A stretch of DNA of 45,430 nt from Chitinophagaceae bacterium (GCA_947455215.1 CANGNA010000032.1:1-45430); one strand, 5' to 3'. Shown: positions 16,932 through 27,038, counted from the stretch's first letter. Translations and numbers: made by a program. The notes: a model not told the origin generated them from the sequence alone.

Positions 16932-18035
16932 TTAATCGTCGCTCTTTTTGCTACCACCGCGGGTAAAGCGCAGCGATATCATATGCACGCCATTAGCAGG
17001 ACGTGAAGTAGGCATGAATGAATAGTCGAGTGCCAGGTGCGGACCATTTTCGCCCAACCTTGTCTGAACAGTAGCACCTGCAGAGAAACCTACATACATT
17101 GTGTTAGTAGACTCGCTGCTGCCGATACCTTTTTCGTACCTGTAAGCTGCACGCAGACCGATCCTGTTCTTGTAAGTGTACTCAGCACCAACACCCAGAT
17201 AGTCGTTGATGAACGAGTTAGATGTGAATGCGCCCATCACGGTAAGCTTATGCATTGGTGTGCTATCTGCATTCATATGGCCCTTATCCAGATAAAAATC
17301 ATATGCAGCAGACATGTTCAGGTAAGTAGGCAGGGCAAACTTATCTGAAGGCACGCTACCAGATATGGTATACGATGGAGATGTCTGAGGCTGATCGATA
17401 TTGATAGCGAAACCAGTACCGCTGAAGCGCATGTTAGTACCGAGGTTGCGCAGGGTAACACCGAGGTGGAAATTATTTTCCTTACCGGCAACATACTGCA
17501 CACCACCATCGAAACACAGACCTAATGCATTGATGTTGTTGATCTGCTCAGATACATACGTCATTGCGAAACCCGCGTTGAAGTGTGTAGAGAACTGACG
17601 GGCAAAACCCAATTGAACATTAAGATACTGCGGGTGGTAAGTACCATACCCATCAGGATTAAAATAGTCTGTAGCAGAGATATCACCAAAGCTCATGGAC
17701 ATGATGTTCAGCGCTATAACGTTACCGTTACCGATAGGCTGAGCTACTGAAAGGTCGTTGATATTTACGCCGGTACCGGAAAGGTAGGTAACGTGTGTAA
17801 GCCCAACTTCTGTAGCACTGTCCTGGGCAAGGCCTGCAATGTTATTCTTCATTGCTTCGAGACCATTGACATAAGAACCGTTGCTGCTGAAAACACCGCC
17901 GGAACGAGCCCATGGATTGATCAGCAATTCGGGAGCGCCGGACTGACCAACGCGATCTTTGTTACCGGCAGAAGCAGTAAACGAAACCCCTAATGCGCAG
18001 ATGGCGACCAAAGTGCTTTTAGAAATTCTTTTCAT
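16932..18035 (-). CDS. PorV/PorQ-like outer membrane beta-barrel protein
   Basis: The protein has 367 residues when started at MKRISKSTLVAICALG (ATG at 18033-18035). This gives a proper signal peptide cleaved after ASA, whereas the longer upstream reading lacks one. The body has the alternating strands and GLGaxYxY-type patterns of the FadL/PorV family, including INPWARSGGVFSSNGS, AGLAQDSATEVGLTHVTYL and a C-terminal LRFTRGG. PorV in T9SS shuttles cargo from the translocon to the attachment machinery. PorQ-type relatives act similarly. This paralogue sits third in an operon with a TonB-dependent receptor and a large secreted T9SS-type protein, so a role dedicated to that protein is a reasonable inference, not a demonstrated one. 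The preceding intercistronic hairpin may tune its level. Confidence 0.8.
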   Translation of the reverse strand: MKRISKSTLVAICALGVSFTASAGNKDRVGQSGAPELLINPWARSGGVFSSNGSYVNGLEAMKNNIAGLAQDSATEVGLTHVTYLSGTGVNINDLSVAQPIGNGNVIALNIMSMSFGDISATDYFNPDGYGTYHPQYLNVQLGFARQFSTHFNAGFAMTYVSEQINNINALGLCFDGGVQYVAGKENNFHLGVTLRNLGTNMRFSGTGFAINIDQPQTSPSYTISGSVPSDKFALPTYLNMSAAYDFYLDKGHMNADSTPMHKLTVMGAFTSNSFINDYLGVGAEYTYKNRIGLRAAYRYEKGIGSSESTNTMYVGFSAGATVQTRLGENGPHLALDYSFMPTSRPANGVHMISLRFTRGGSKKSDD

Positions 18036-18059
18036 ATTTATATGCTTAGTATTGTTATT

Positions 18060-18083
18060 GGCAGGGAGCGGTTGCTCCCTGCC
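18060..18083 (-). other. Intercistronic stem-loop without T tract
   Basis: GGCAGGGAGC (18060-18069) and GCTCCCTGCC (18074-18083) form a perfect 10-bp GC-rich stem with a four-base loop, between the 1327-residue protein gene and the PorV-like gene. On the minus strand it is followed by AATAACAATA, so it is not a standard terminator. An RNA-processing or 3'-end-protecting role is an inference. Confidence 0.75.
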
Positions 18084-18096
18084 AGAAAAATCTGGA

Positions 18097-21000
18097 TTAA
18101 TAACTTGTTGCGTCGATCGGGCGCATAGCACCGAACCATTTGAGCACCTTTTCACCTATACCTTCAGCCTGGATGTGTATCAGGTACATACCACCTGCTA
18201 TTGGCAGGCCGGCTGCGTTGCGTACATCCCAATCGAGGTAAGAAGTATTCACATCGCTCTTAGACAATGTACGTACCAGTGTACCATCAAGAGAGTAGAT
18301 ACGAACAGACACCTTAGCCGGCAGGTTGATGATCCTTACCTTGGTATCGAAACGGCTGGTCTCGTAACCAGAGTAACCGTAGTAAGGGTTAGGCACGATG
18401 TTGATCTTATCAACCAGGCCACTCCTGTCAGGGTTATCATTGATAGACCTTGCAGCCAGATCCTTAGTGCTGAACGTGTAGTACGGCCATGTTTCGCGAG
18501 CACTATCTGTGTTATACAAAGAATGTATCGCTGTATCGCCCATGTACGGAGCGTAAGGACGGTTAACCCTGAACCTGAGTGTAGTTTCTGTAGGTATGAG
18601 GCTGTCCCTGAGGCTGAGCATGTGCGCTGAAGCACTTGATGTTGGTACACCAACCCAACGAGCTGTTGAATAAGCACGACCCAGTATAGAGTTAGTAGGC
18701 AATGCCACACGAGCTATAGAATCGAACACGTGATCTTCATCGTACTTGCTACCCAATACATAGATAACATGTTTACCACCAAATATCACAGATGCGTCGT
18801 ATGGGCTGAAGATGTTGGCAGAAGGGTTCCAGATCATATCTGCACCATTATCATTAGCCAGGTAAGAGTCTTCTCCGAACACAATGTTCAACCTCTGGCC
18901 TGTATTCTGATCGATAGCGTAGCCAGGGAACCATGAGAAGCCGTCGTCGCCTTCAACATTAGAGTACACTGCCCTGCCGTTAGCGTCGATGTCTCCGTTC
19001 CAGCTCCTGTGCCTTCTCTTAAAAAACTTGATACCATGGTTCTCAGAGAGCATAGAGTCATCCTGCATTTCCACTACCACACAACGTGTCCACTTAGACC
19101 TGTCTTTGGTAAACACAAGGTTCACATCAGGCAACAGTGCCATACCTGCAGCATTCTGGTTAGCATTAGAGTAAGCGAACTGGAAGCCACACAGGGTACC
19201 AGTACCATAGTGCCTGCCGTTGTAAGGAGCGATGAGCGGATAAGGAGCCCATGTAGCCCTTGTAGGCGTGAAGTTGTCGAACATACCTTCATAAACCTGG
19301 AATGTATCGAGAGAGTTGTCGTTGAAATCGCAAGGGTTAGTGAGGCTGTAGTTGCTTGAGTAGTTCTTCTTCTGACCAGACCTGATCCAGTTAGCGAAGC
19401 TACTATCTTCCTGATCAGGAACACCAGCCAACCAAGGCTTAGACCTGTCTGCGAAAGTAACATAAGACGTGATGTAACCATTACCCTTATCCTGCTGAAC
19501 GCCAGGAGCCTGAGCCTGTTCAACATTTACTGAAAGACCATACTTTTCGAGGATCTGCTCGTTAAGCGTAGACAGGTCCCTTTCGCTGTAGATAGTTTCC
19601 TTGTCGCCGTTAGACTTAACAGCTGTCAGTTCCCATGTAGCGCTGTTTGACAGCTGAGTGCCAGTAAGGTTACCCTTGATCTGGAATATCCAATCCATTG
19701 CAGGAACCAGTACCGGATCAACAACCTTGATATCAATAGGACCAGCACCCTGGTTATATACTGCTACCGGAGCTTCACCTTTTTCAAGGATCTCTGTAGT
19801 AGTTGCATCGCTAAGCTCAACTACATGACCACCGTTACCTGTACCTTCTACACGAGTAACAATGATACCAGAACCGTAATCAGCATTCAACGTAGTACCC
19901 ATTGCACCGTTTGAAGGGTTAGGCATCACTACTGTAACAGGGATAGCTGTCTGGCCTGCGCCGTGTGCGCTACCAATATAAGCAACGTCCTGTGTCTTCT
20001 GGTAATTGTTGCCGCTAGGATCGAACGGAGCAAAGTTGTTATAAGCGTAAGCAATAGCAACGAAGTAGTAATTATGATAATTGATCAGCTGCTTGTCGGC
20101 CACCTTAGAGAAGTGATCCTGAGTGATCTGGAAGCTATGCTGGATACCGCTATCCTTACCAACTACCTTAATAGAAGGAACCCATGTAGAGTCACTCACA
20201 GAGGTATTCTTAGTGTAGTTAACGATCTTGGTCACTTTGTTAGTGATATCGCACTGGAATACTTCATAAGCCTTATCAGGATTAACCTCGCCAGTAGTGG
20301 CGTCGAAGATTTCAGCCGGAGTTACGCTGCTGTTAGCCAGCTGGAATACGCGATAACCTTCGAAATGATACAGAGAGTCAGAAGATTTTTCGCTCTTCGC
20401 TTTAGCAACGATCTGGTGATACTTCAGAGAGTCATTATAAGCACCATCGTTACGGCCATAGTTCTCAGCATAGTTGTTGCTACCATATTCATTTACGATA
20501 GAGAATACCAACCTGCGATCCAGTTCCCTGAACAACAGCTTCGGAGCTTCAGGACCTTCTACAGTTTTGAAACCTGCTTCGAACAGTGCCTGTGCATTGT
20601 CATCTATACTCTTGATCGTTTTGAAGTCTGTGTTAGGACAGCCGCCTACACCTGATGCCCAAACGCAACCAAATATGATATCGTTGGCAGCACCCGGCAG
20701 CAACTGGAAAGGACCAGATGAGAATATGAAACGACGGTCACCACGCTGGTTGTTACAAGTACACTCAGACCAGGTTGTTTTATCACCAGGATCGCCGGTG
20801 AATACAGCGTTGGCGATAGGACCACTACCATAACCGGTAGATGCTATGCCAGGGCCCTGGAAGTCGTAACGGAAACGGTCACCATTCCTGATAGAACCTG
20901 TCATATAACGATAGATCTGCAGACCGTTGGTAGGGTTACCGATAGTACTGTTATCATTGTTATAATAAGTGAAGTTGGTCATGCTCAGGCGCTGGAAAGT

Positions 21001-22080
21001 ATCCTTACCGTTGATCTTAACAGGACGAAGCGGGCCCTGGAAGAAGTCAACACCGATCTGCGGTGGGTTAGCACCATAGCTGTTCACCGGGTAACCACCA
21101 TCCTGACCATCATTAGACGAACCATTGTACATGATACCGAGACCACGGCTGGTATCGCAACCAATATAGTCATCCATGTAATAACCAAGGTCACAGTCAT
21201 CCCAAACAGCAATATAAGTACTGTCGATAGTGAGTGCACCACGGTTAATAACGCGATACTTGTAGAATGTTGAGTTGTTCAGGAAGTCCTGAGTAGAATA
21301 TGCGAAAGCAGATGTCTGCACTTCGATACCCATAGCAGCGGTCTGTGTCTGCTGCTTAACGTTACCCGCATCATTGGTTACCCACCATATGAACTGGTCA
21401 CCGCTGATATCCGGATATTCGCCAGAAGCAGGCTCATACAGTCCGTTGCCGTTCAGATCGACGAACGGAGCATAAGAATAGCTGCCGTACATCTTAACCG
21501 GAGTACCGTTAGCGCCCTTAGTGTTGAGCACGTTACCGGTAGCAGGCCATTCCTTGATCACATCGTACTGAGCATCAGAACCTACAGAACCTGATTTAGA
21601 CAATTCGATGAACTTGAGGATAGTTGATTTCTCTACTTTCCAGAAACGGTCCCAGTTAGCACAATCCTCAGATGCTACTTTAGCAGTAGCAGGATCAAGC
21701 GCACCCGGCCAGTAGTCGTTACCATCCTGACGGTAAGTCTGGGCAGCTACTTTCAGCTGTCCCTGCTTATCGTAACCACCGATCCAGCAAGAAGCTGCGA
21801 ACTGCGAGCTACGGCCAGAGTTTTTAGGGATCTCGTAAGCGGCAACTTCAAGGCCGATGTTCCACCACATATCACCGCCGGTCATCAACCTGGCCCTAAC
21901 GTTATTAATGTCAAGGTCGATAGCGGATACCGCAGGCTGACATCCAGTGACAGTAGTTTTCAGCTGGCTTTTGTGTCCTTCACCAACGACATTCTCGCGG
22001 GCGCTAAGACTAGCTACCCCACCCAGAACGCCTACCAGGGAGAGGGCACCAGCTATTCGAATTTTCTTTGCGATATTCAT
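18097..22080 (-). CDS. Large secreted protein with T9SS-type C-terminal domain, receptor-linked
   Basis: The 1327-residue precursor has a signal peptide ending around SLSA (residue 26). I do not recognise a catalytic domain. The first 800 residues contain motifs such as DLNGNGLYEPASGEYPDISG and WDDCDLGYYMDDYIGCD, reminiscent of calcium-binding loops. The C-terminal segment (from about 1228: INIVPNPYYGYSGYE, then WDVRNAAGLPIAGGMYLIHI and VLKWFGAMRP) resembles a type A sorting or FlgD-like domain, but it continues past the usual end with a GAMRPID tail. It lies between a TonB-dependent receptor (30 bp upstream) and a PorV-like gene, all in one orientation. By eye this looks like a recurrent Bacteroidota arrangement, but its function is unknown to me. 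Confidence 0.8.
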   Translation of the reverse strand: MNIAKKIRIAGALSLVGVLGGVASLSARENVVGEGHKSQLKTTVTGCQPAVSAIDLDINNVRARLMTGGDMWWNIGLEVAAYEIPKNSGRSSQFAASCWIGGYDKQGQLKVAAQTYRQDGNDYWPGALDPATAKVASEDCANWDRFWKVEKSTILKFIELSKSGSVGSDAQYDVIKEWPATGNVLNTKGANGTPVKMYGSYSYAPFVDLNGNGLYEPASGEYPDISGDQFIWWVTNDAGNVKQQTQTAAMGIEVQTSAFAYSTQDFLNNSTFYKYRVINRGALTIDSTYIAVWDDCDLGYYMDDYIGCDTSRGLGIMYNGSSNDGQDGGYPVNSYGANPPQIGVDFFQGPLRPVKINGKDTFQRLSMTNFTYYNNDNSTIGNPTNGLQIYRYMTGSIRNGDRFRYDFQGPGIASTGYGSGPIANAVFTGDPGDKTTWSECTCNNQRGDRRFIFSSGPFQLLPGAANDIIFGCVWASGVGGCPNTDFKTIKSIDDNAQALFEAGFKTVEGPEAPKLLFRELDRRLVFSIVNEYGSNNYAENYGRNDGAYNDSLKYHQIVAKAKSEKSSDSLYHFEGYRVFQLANSSVTPAEIFDATTGEVNPDKAYEVFQCDITNKVTKIVNYTKNTSVSDSTWVPSIKVVGKDSGIQHSFQITQDHFSKVADKQLINYHNYYFVAIAYAYNNFAPFDPSGNNYQKTQDVAYIGSAHGAGQTAIPVTVVMPNPSNGAMGTTLNADYGSGIIVTRVEGTGNGGHVVELSDATTTEILEKGEAPVAVYNQGAGPIDIKVVDPVLVPAMDWIFQIKGNLTGTQLSNSATWELTAVKSNGDKETIYSERDLSTLNEQILEKYGLSVNVEQAQAPGVQQDKGNGYITSYVTFADRSKPWLAGVPDQEDSSFANWIRSGQKKNYSSNYSLTNPCDFNDNSLDTFQVYEGMFDNFTPTRATWAPYPLIAPYNGRHYGTGTLCGFQFAYSNANQNAAGMALLPDVNLVFTKDRSKWTRCVVVEMQDDSMLSENHGIKFFKRRHRSWNGDIDANGRAVYSNVEGDDGFSWFPGYAIDQNTGQRLNIVFGEDSYLANDNGADMIWNPSANIFSPYDASVIFGGKHVIYVLGSKYDEDHVFDSIARVALPTNSILGRAYSTARWVGVPTSSASAHMLSLRDSLIPTETTLRFRVNRPYAPYMGDTAIHSLYNTDSARETWPYYTFSTKDLAARSINDNPDRSGLVDKINIVPNPYYGYSGYETSRFDTKVRIINLPAKVSVRIYSLDGTLVRTLSKSDVNTSYLDWDVRNAAGLPIAGGMYLIHIQAEGIGEKVLKWFGAMRPIDATSY

Positions 22081-22110
22081 AACTTAATCAAGTTATATTA
22101 AAAAAATTAA

Positions 22111-25100
22111 TTAAAAATTGTATTCCAGACCGAAGTTTATAGTACGAGCGTAGTTCACATTGCCACCCCTCATGTTAATAGTGTACATATCAACATAAGA
22201 AGCTGGATTGATCTGCTGAGGGATCTTAGCTGCACCGTAAGAAGAAGTGAGGAAACCATCATCATCAGGACGGCCGGTGTAACCATAAACGCCCAGTATC
22301 TCACGAGTGTTCAGCAGGTTCTGTACGTATACGAATACTGACATGCTCTGTGTTTTGCGCGGCTTGAGGCTTGTGTTAACACCTTCAGCAGATTTGCGAC
22401 CGAAAGTGAAAGCAAAATCCTTGTTGATGCGTGCATCCATACCAAAGTGCCAAGGCAGACGAGAACCGTTGATACCACCGATGATGGTATTACCAACAGG
22501 GTTAGCCAGGCGTGTGTATGGTTCACCACTCCTTGTCCTCGCGATCAGGTTGATGCCTGAATTAGAGAACACGTGCTTACCAGCGATGGTTGGACCTTCA
22601 TCGTTGCCATAACGATAATCGAGGCTTGCTGTAACGTTATGACGTGAGTCATAAGACAGAGAAGACACATAACGGAGGTTAGGCAGACCAGCTTCGATAA
22701 AGCTCTGGAGGAGACCCTGAGGAGATATCTGGCCACCGCCGCCGCTGTTTGTAGAATACGGATCGGAACCGGTACCTTCTGCAAACTGCAGTGTGTAAGA
22801 CACGTTCATTGTCAGGTGGTTGGTAGCACGCATATCGTAAGACAGCTTAACACCCTTTGTTGAAGAGAAGTCGCGGTTGCCGTAAGTGTAGTAAGTAGTA
22901 GGCCATGCGTAGAGGTAAGGCTGAACAGTGATCATGTCTTTACGCTCTTTGTAGAAGCCGATGATCTTCAGGGCAGCAGTTTTACCGATAGCCTGTTCGA
23001 AACCGAGCTCATAATCGATCAGCTTCTGAGAACGCAGGTTAGCATTGCTGATGATCTGGTTAGAGTTCTGGTTGAGGTAGTAGTAATCGTAAGCTGTAGC
23101 TATACCCAGGCTTGTAGGATAAGGACGCTGAACATACACATCGTAGTGAGCGAAGAAGTTAGACAGTTCAGTTATCGGGAAACGGATCTGGATACGTGGC
23201 ATTACAGTAACCTGTGGGTTATAATCTGTAAAAGAAGAGTTAGGATTGAAGTTAGAATCTGTGATCTTCTTGTTATCTACCAGCATAGGCTGAGGATCGC
23301 GGCCACCCGAGTAATCTTTCAGGATAGCAGGATCGGAGATGAACTTACCTGTATTGTCGTACCAGTTGCTACCATCGCGGTAACCAACAACTGCAGGGCT
23401 TGTTGAGCTGTTATCATTCACATACACCACTGCACTACCCGGCAGGTTAGAAGGGTGAGAGAATGTAGGCGTTTCGCTGATGGTCTTCGTAGCATACAGA
23501 GAGTATGGGTCCTTCAGCACCTTAGTGTTAGCAGAATACCTTTCTACACGTACACCGATGTTGAACAGGATGTTCTTTACTTCGAACTTATCGAGCACAT
23601 AACCAGCTATATAGTTAGGACTGAAAGCGCCGATAGGACGAGTGTAGTTACCATTAGCATCTTTAGCTGTCCAGTAGTCGTTGAAGTTAACTGTACCAGT
23701 CTGAGCGCCACCGCTGTAAGTGTAACCGTAGTAGTTTACATAAGGGTTACCGGCGTTCAGCAGCTCGTCGGCAGTGAACAGGTTAAGAGAGAATACAGAA
23801 GGGTTCAGCATATCGATGTTGATATCGTCTGTGTTGCTCACCTTCATGCCCATGTCATTTAGCCTCTTGCGCAGATTCTGATCGAACGGAGTTGGCACCC
23901 TGTTAGCGTAGTTGTAGTAGATAGTATCGGTAGGACCAGGGATGACCATACCAGACTGCACCTGTGCGAGTGAGTAATCTTTACCATTCACCCTGAAGAT
24001 AGGATTGCTCTTATCCAGCGTAAGGTTACCGTTATCGCGGCTGCTCACCAACTGCCTCATCAGCTGCCACAGAGACTGTGTACCGGTACCGCCACGGTTA
24101 GCGTAAGCGGCATAGCTGCGCTGGATACGCTGCTGATAGTACAGACCGAATTCGATACCGTGCTTGATACCACCTGCCTTAAGGTCGAAAGAGGCATCAA
24201 CAGTAAGCGCGTACTGATTTGAAGTAAAGTTGGAATAGTAAGTAAGAGAAGCGCCAGGGCTGTAGAACATACCATAAGTGTATGGAGGTTCGTCGCCGTT
24301 GGCCAGTGCATTCTTAGCCTGCATCTGGAACAGGTACAATGGCAGGTTATCGCCAATAGAATTATAATACTGAGTAGTATAGTTAGCCAGGTTAGCATTC
24401 CTTTCGTCGCGATAGTAAGAGATGCCGGTTGGTGTCTGGCCAAGCAATACAGTACCCCTGTAGCCGCTCACACTATCGAGCTGGTTAGGGAAGTAGAATG
24501 GCTGGTATTTCTTATCGAACTTACCTACATAAGCGTATTCGAAGATATTTTCTTTAAAGCGTGGATCCTGTGTGTTCTGATACAGCCTCTGGTAATCGAG
24601 CTGAACTGTATAAGAAGCATTAGAGATAAGACCATGCTTACCGGTATCGAATGCTTTACCGAATTTCTGGTTGAAGCGGATAAAACCACGACCAGTATAT
24701 GCATTCTGAACAGGCGTAGCTTCCGGCGCAAATACACCCCTTGAGCGACCGTAGAGGTCATCGCGGGTGTAATCGAACATACCACCTGCTGCCAGGCGGG
24801 CATTATCAGATACCCTGTAATCTATCTTACCGTTCAGGCGAAGCTCTTTGGTAGTATTGTTAGATGGACGGCGAGTGGTTGTAAGATCGCTTGCACGTGT
24901 ATATTCTGAAGCAAGGTTGTAAACAGGCACACCACTGTTATCGGCAACGATACGCAGCGGGTTCTTACGCAGAGAGTCGAGGTAAGACGCTTTAGCCACC
25001 GGCTGAGCGTAATAAGCAGGATACCTGTTGTGGTCGTCGTAATAGTCACCGCTCAGAGAGAAGCCCATTACCGGACGCTTGATGGTATCAGTACCTATCC

Positions 25101-25893
25101 TCCTCTTCAACAGCGGACCAGCGATAGAGAAAGATGCGAGGTTATTGTTATAGCCATCGATAGAGTGCTGAAGACGAACACCGCCACCAAATTTCTGTGC
25201 CACACCTTTTGATGTGATGTTGATAACCGCACCTGTAACGTCACCATAGTTAGCCGGGATACCGGAGCTGATCACTTCCAGCTGCTCGGTAGCGCCCTGC
25301 GCCATGTCGATACCTGTGCTACCCTGCACCACCACACCATCGATGATGTACTGGTTGGCAGTGCTACGGCCACCATCGGAGTTGATACCTGCACCACGCT
25401 GAGACTGGTAAATACCAGGCGTCAGGGCCACAAGGTCAACCGTTTGGGTTGTTGGCTTGGTTTTTATTTCTTCCGATGTAAGTACCGTATTTGTTTTATA
25501 CGGGTCTACCAGCGGCTTCTTATAGCTCTTAATGGTTACTGTTTTAAGGGTTGTTTTACCACCCTCTTCAGTGCCTTCCTGCTCCAGAACAAAGTTCAGA
25601 CCGGTTTTTTCGCCGGGAGACACGATTACCTTAGTGATAGTGGTTGTCTGGTAACCCAGATACGAAACGGTTACATCGTAATAACCGGCTTCCAAAGGTT
25701 TGACGCTGTACTTACCGTCGAGGTCGGTGATAGCTCCACCCTTAAGAATGCCACCCTGCTTTACAGAGACAGAGGCGTTAGTGATCGGCTCTTTCTTTTT
25801 GTCTGTAACCATACCGAGGATCTCCTGCGCGATAGCAGATCCTGACACTCCAGTCAAAACGAGCAATAGTAGATAACGTAATGTCCGATTCAT
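22111..25893 (-). CDS. TonB-dependent receptor with carboxypeptidase-regulatory domain
   Basis: This 1260-residue outer membrane receptor has a signal peptide cleaved near AIA-Q (residue 22). Residues about 24-115 are a carboxypeptidase-regulatory-like domain (EILGMVTDKKKEPITNASVSV; GYYDVTVSYLGYQT). The plug follows at about 130-245 (VDLVALTPGIYQ; NQYIIDGVVV; INITSKG). The rest is a 22-strand-type barrel ending with NFGLEYNF, an aromatic terminus suited to BAM insertion. There is no adjacent SusD, so this is not a standard polysaccharide utilisation locus. The partner is instead the 1327-residue secreted protein 30 bp downstream and a PorV-like protein after it. The transported or bound substrate cannot be deduced from this sequence. 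Confidence 0.92.
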   Translation of the reverse strand: MNRTLRYLLLLVLTGVSGSAIAQEILGMVTDKKKEPITNASVSVKQGGILKGGAITDLDGKYSVKPLEAGYYDVTVSYLGYQTTTITKVIVSPGEKTGLNFVLEQEGTEEGGKTTLKTVTIKSYKKPLVDPYKTNTVLTSEEIKTKPTTQTVDLVALTPGIYQSQRGAGINSDGGRSTANQYIIDGVVVQGSTGIDMAQGATEQLEVISSGIPANYGDVTGAVINITSKGVAQKFGGGVRLQHSIDGYNNNLASFSIAGPLLKRRIGTDTIKRPVMGFSLSGDYYDDHNRYPAYYAQPVAKASYLDSLRKNPLRIVADNSGVPVYNLASEYTRASDLTTTRRPSNNTTKELRLNGKIDYRVSDNARLAAGGMFDYTRDDLYGRSRGVFAPEATPVQNAYTGRGFIRFNQKFGKAFDTGKHGLISNASYTVQLDYQRLYQNTQDPRFKENIFEYAYVGKFDKKYQPFYFPNQLDSVSGYRGTVLLGQTPTGISYYRDERNANLANYTTQYYNSIGDNLPLYLFQMQAKNALANGDEPPYTYGMFYSPGASLTYYSNFTSNQYALTVDASFDLKAGGIKHGIEFGLYYQQRIQRSYAAYANRGGTGTQSLWQLMRQLVSSRDNGNLTLDKSNPIFRVNGKDYSLAQVQSGMVIPGPTDTIYYNYANRVPTPFDQNLRKRLNDMGMKVSNTDDINIDMLNPSVFSLNLFTADELLNAGNPYVNYYGYTYSGGAQTGTVNFNDYWTAKDANGNYTRPIGAFSPNYIAGYVLDKFEVKNILFNIGVRVERYSANTKVLKDPYSLYATKTISETPTFSHPSNLPGSAVVYVNDNSSTSPAVVGYRDGSNWYDNTGKFISDPAILKDYSGGRDPQPMLVDNKKITDSNFNPNSSFTDYNPQVTVMPRIQIRFPITELSNFFAHYDVYVQRPYPTSLGIATAYDYYYLNQNSNQIISNANLRSQKLIDYELGFEQAIGKTAALKIIGFYKERKDMITVQPYLYAWPTTYYTYGNRDFSSTKGVKLSYDMRATNHLTMNVSYTLQFAEGTGSDPYSTNSGGGGQISPQGLLQSFIEAGLPNLRYVSSLSYDSRHNVTASLDYRYGNDEGPTIAGKHVFSNSGINLIARTRSGEPYTRLANPVGNTIIGGINGSRLPWHFGMDARINKDFAFTFGRKSAEGVNTSLKPRKTQSMSVFVYVQNLLNTREILGVYGYTGRPDDDGFLTSSYGAAKIPQQINPASYVDMYTINMRGGNVNYARTINFGLEYNF

Positions 25894-26093
25894 ATTAAAA
25901 TTAATAAATTATTACCAAATGAGGGCGTAAAGATAGAAAAAAACGTTAAAAAAGCTCCGCTTTCAAAATATATTTCTCCCCCTTTTTATTCACAAAGTTA
26001 CCTGATTATGAATTTCTTGTTAAAACCTCTGTATAGAAAGACGAAACACGAGGCAAAAACCTTGGGTAAAATGAAAAAAAATCTGAAAAAAAG

Positions 26094-27038
26094 TTAAAAA
26101 TGTGCATCAAGCACCTTGTTGAGCAGGAAGTTACTCATCTTAAACAGGGCCTCGAAGGTGTAACCGGCGATGTGGGGTGTGGCCACAATGGCCGGATGCG
26201 CCAGCAGTTGCTCCATAGCCTCCCGGCGGTCGGCAGGCATGTTAGTAACAGGTTCTTTTTCAAATACATCGAGACAAGCACCTATGATCTTACCTTCTTT
26301 TATCCCCCTATGGAGTGTAAATGTATCTACAACCTGCCCACGAGATGTATTAATTAAAATAAAATCCTTCATCATAGCAGCCATGAACACATCATTAAAA
26401 TAATGCTTTGTATCCGGCTGCTGGGGCACGTGAAAACTGATCATATCAGCCTGCTGAAAGATAGGCGTGAGATCGGCGCATTGCGTAACGTAGGCAGGAA
26501 AATCGTCCTGAACATATTTATCGTAGGCAAGTATCTGCATATCAAACCCTTGCAGTTTTTTAGCCAGGGCACGGCCGGTATGGCCAAAGCCTATAATGCC
26601 TATGGTCTTGCCTTCCAGCTCTATCCCCCTGTTCTCATCCCGCTTCCATATGCTGTTCTTTACCTCGGCATTGCTCCAAATGATCTTGCGGGTAAGGGTC
26701 AACAGCATACCCACAGCATGCTCTGCCACTGCATTACAGTTGCCCTCGGGGCTGCCAAAGCAGGTTACCCCCTTACCCTGGGCATAAGGCACATCAATCA
26801 CTTCCATCCCCGACCCCATCCTGCCTATCCATTTAAGCCCGGGTGCGGCATCTATAAGCGCCTGGTCCAGCATCAGGCGCGTAGATGTGATGATGCCCAC
26901 ACAGTCGTGCACTACAGCAGGCGCTACAGCCTGCGTGATGTGCTCGTGCACCTCGCAGGTATACCCTGCTGCTATCAACCCGTCGATAAGCACCTTATGT
27001 ACCGGCGCAGCTATGATCACCTTCCCCTTACTGCTCAT
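26094..27038 (-). CDS. D-2-hydroxyacid dehydrogenase (SerA/GyaR-like)
   Basis: This 314-residue cytoplasmic NAD-dependent oxidoreductase has a Rossmann motif GFGHTG (150-155) and Asp172 at the end of the second strand, which favours NAD over NADP. Catalytic residues fit the family: Arg233 (NTSRGQVVD), Glu262 (VFEKEPV) and His289 (TPHIAGYT). It lacks the ACT domain of many 3-phosphoglycerate dehydrogenases, so it could be a short SerA, a glyoxylate/hydroxypyruvate reductase or another member. The start overlaps the rsmA stop by four bases, indicating translational coupling. No terminator is obvious between its stop and the receptor gene start 200 bp downstream. Confidence 0.9.
   Translation of the reverse strand: MSSKGKVIIAAPVHKVLIDGLIAAGYTCEVHEHITQAVAPAVVHDCVGIITSTRLMLDQALIDAAPGLKWIGRMGSGMEVIDVPYAQGKGVTCFGSPEGNCNAVAEHAVGMLLTLTRKIIWSNAEVKNSIWKRDENRGIELEGKTIGIIGFGHTGRALAKKLQGFDMQILAYDKYVQDDFPAYVTQCADLTPIFQQADMISFHVPQQPDTKHYFNDVFMAAMMKDFILINTSRGQVVDTFTLHRGIKEGKIIGACLDVFEKEPVTNMPADRREAMEQLLAHPAIVATPHIAGYTFEALFKMSNFLLNKVLDAHF

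Noticed and set aside
18035-18155. N-terminal extension of the PorV-like protein by 40 residues
   Set aside because: The extension would cover the intercistronic hairpin and overlap the upstream gene, and it hides a clear signal peptide that begins at 18035.
16932-25893. Polysaccharide utilisation locus
   Set aside because: The TonB-dependent receptor has no SusD partner, and no glycoside hydrolase or regulator is adjacent.
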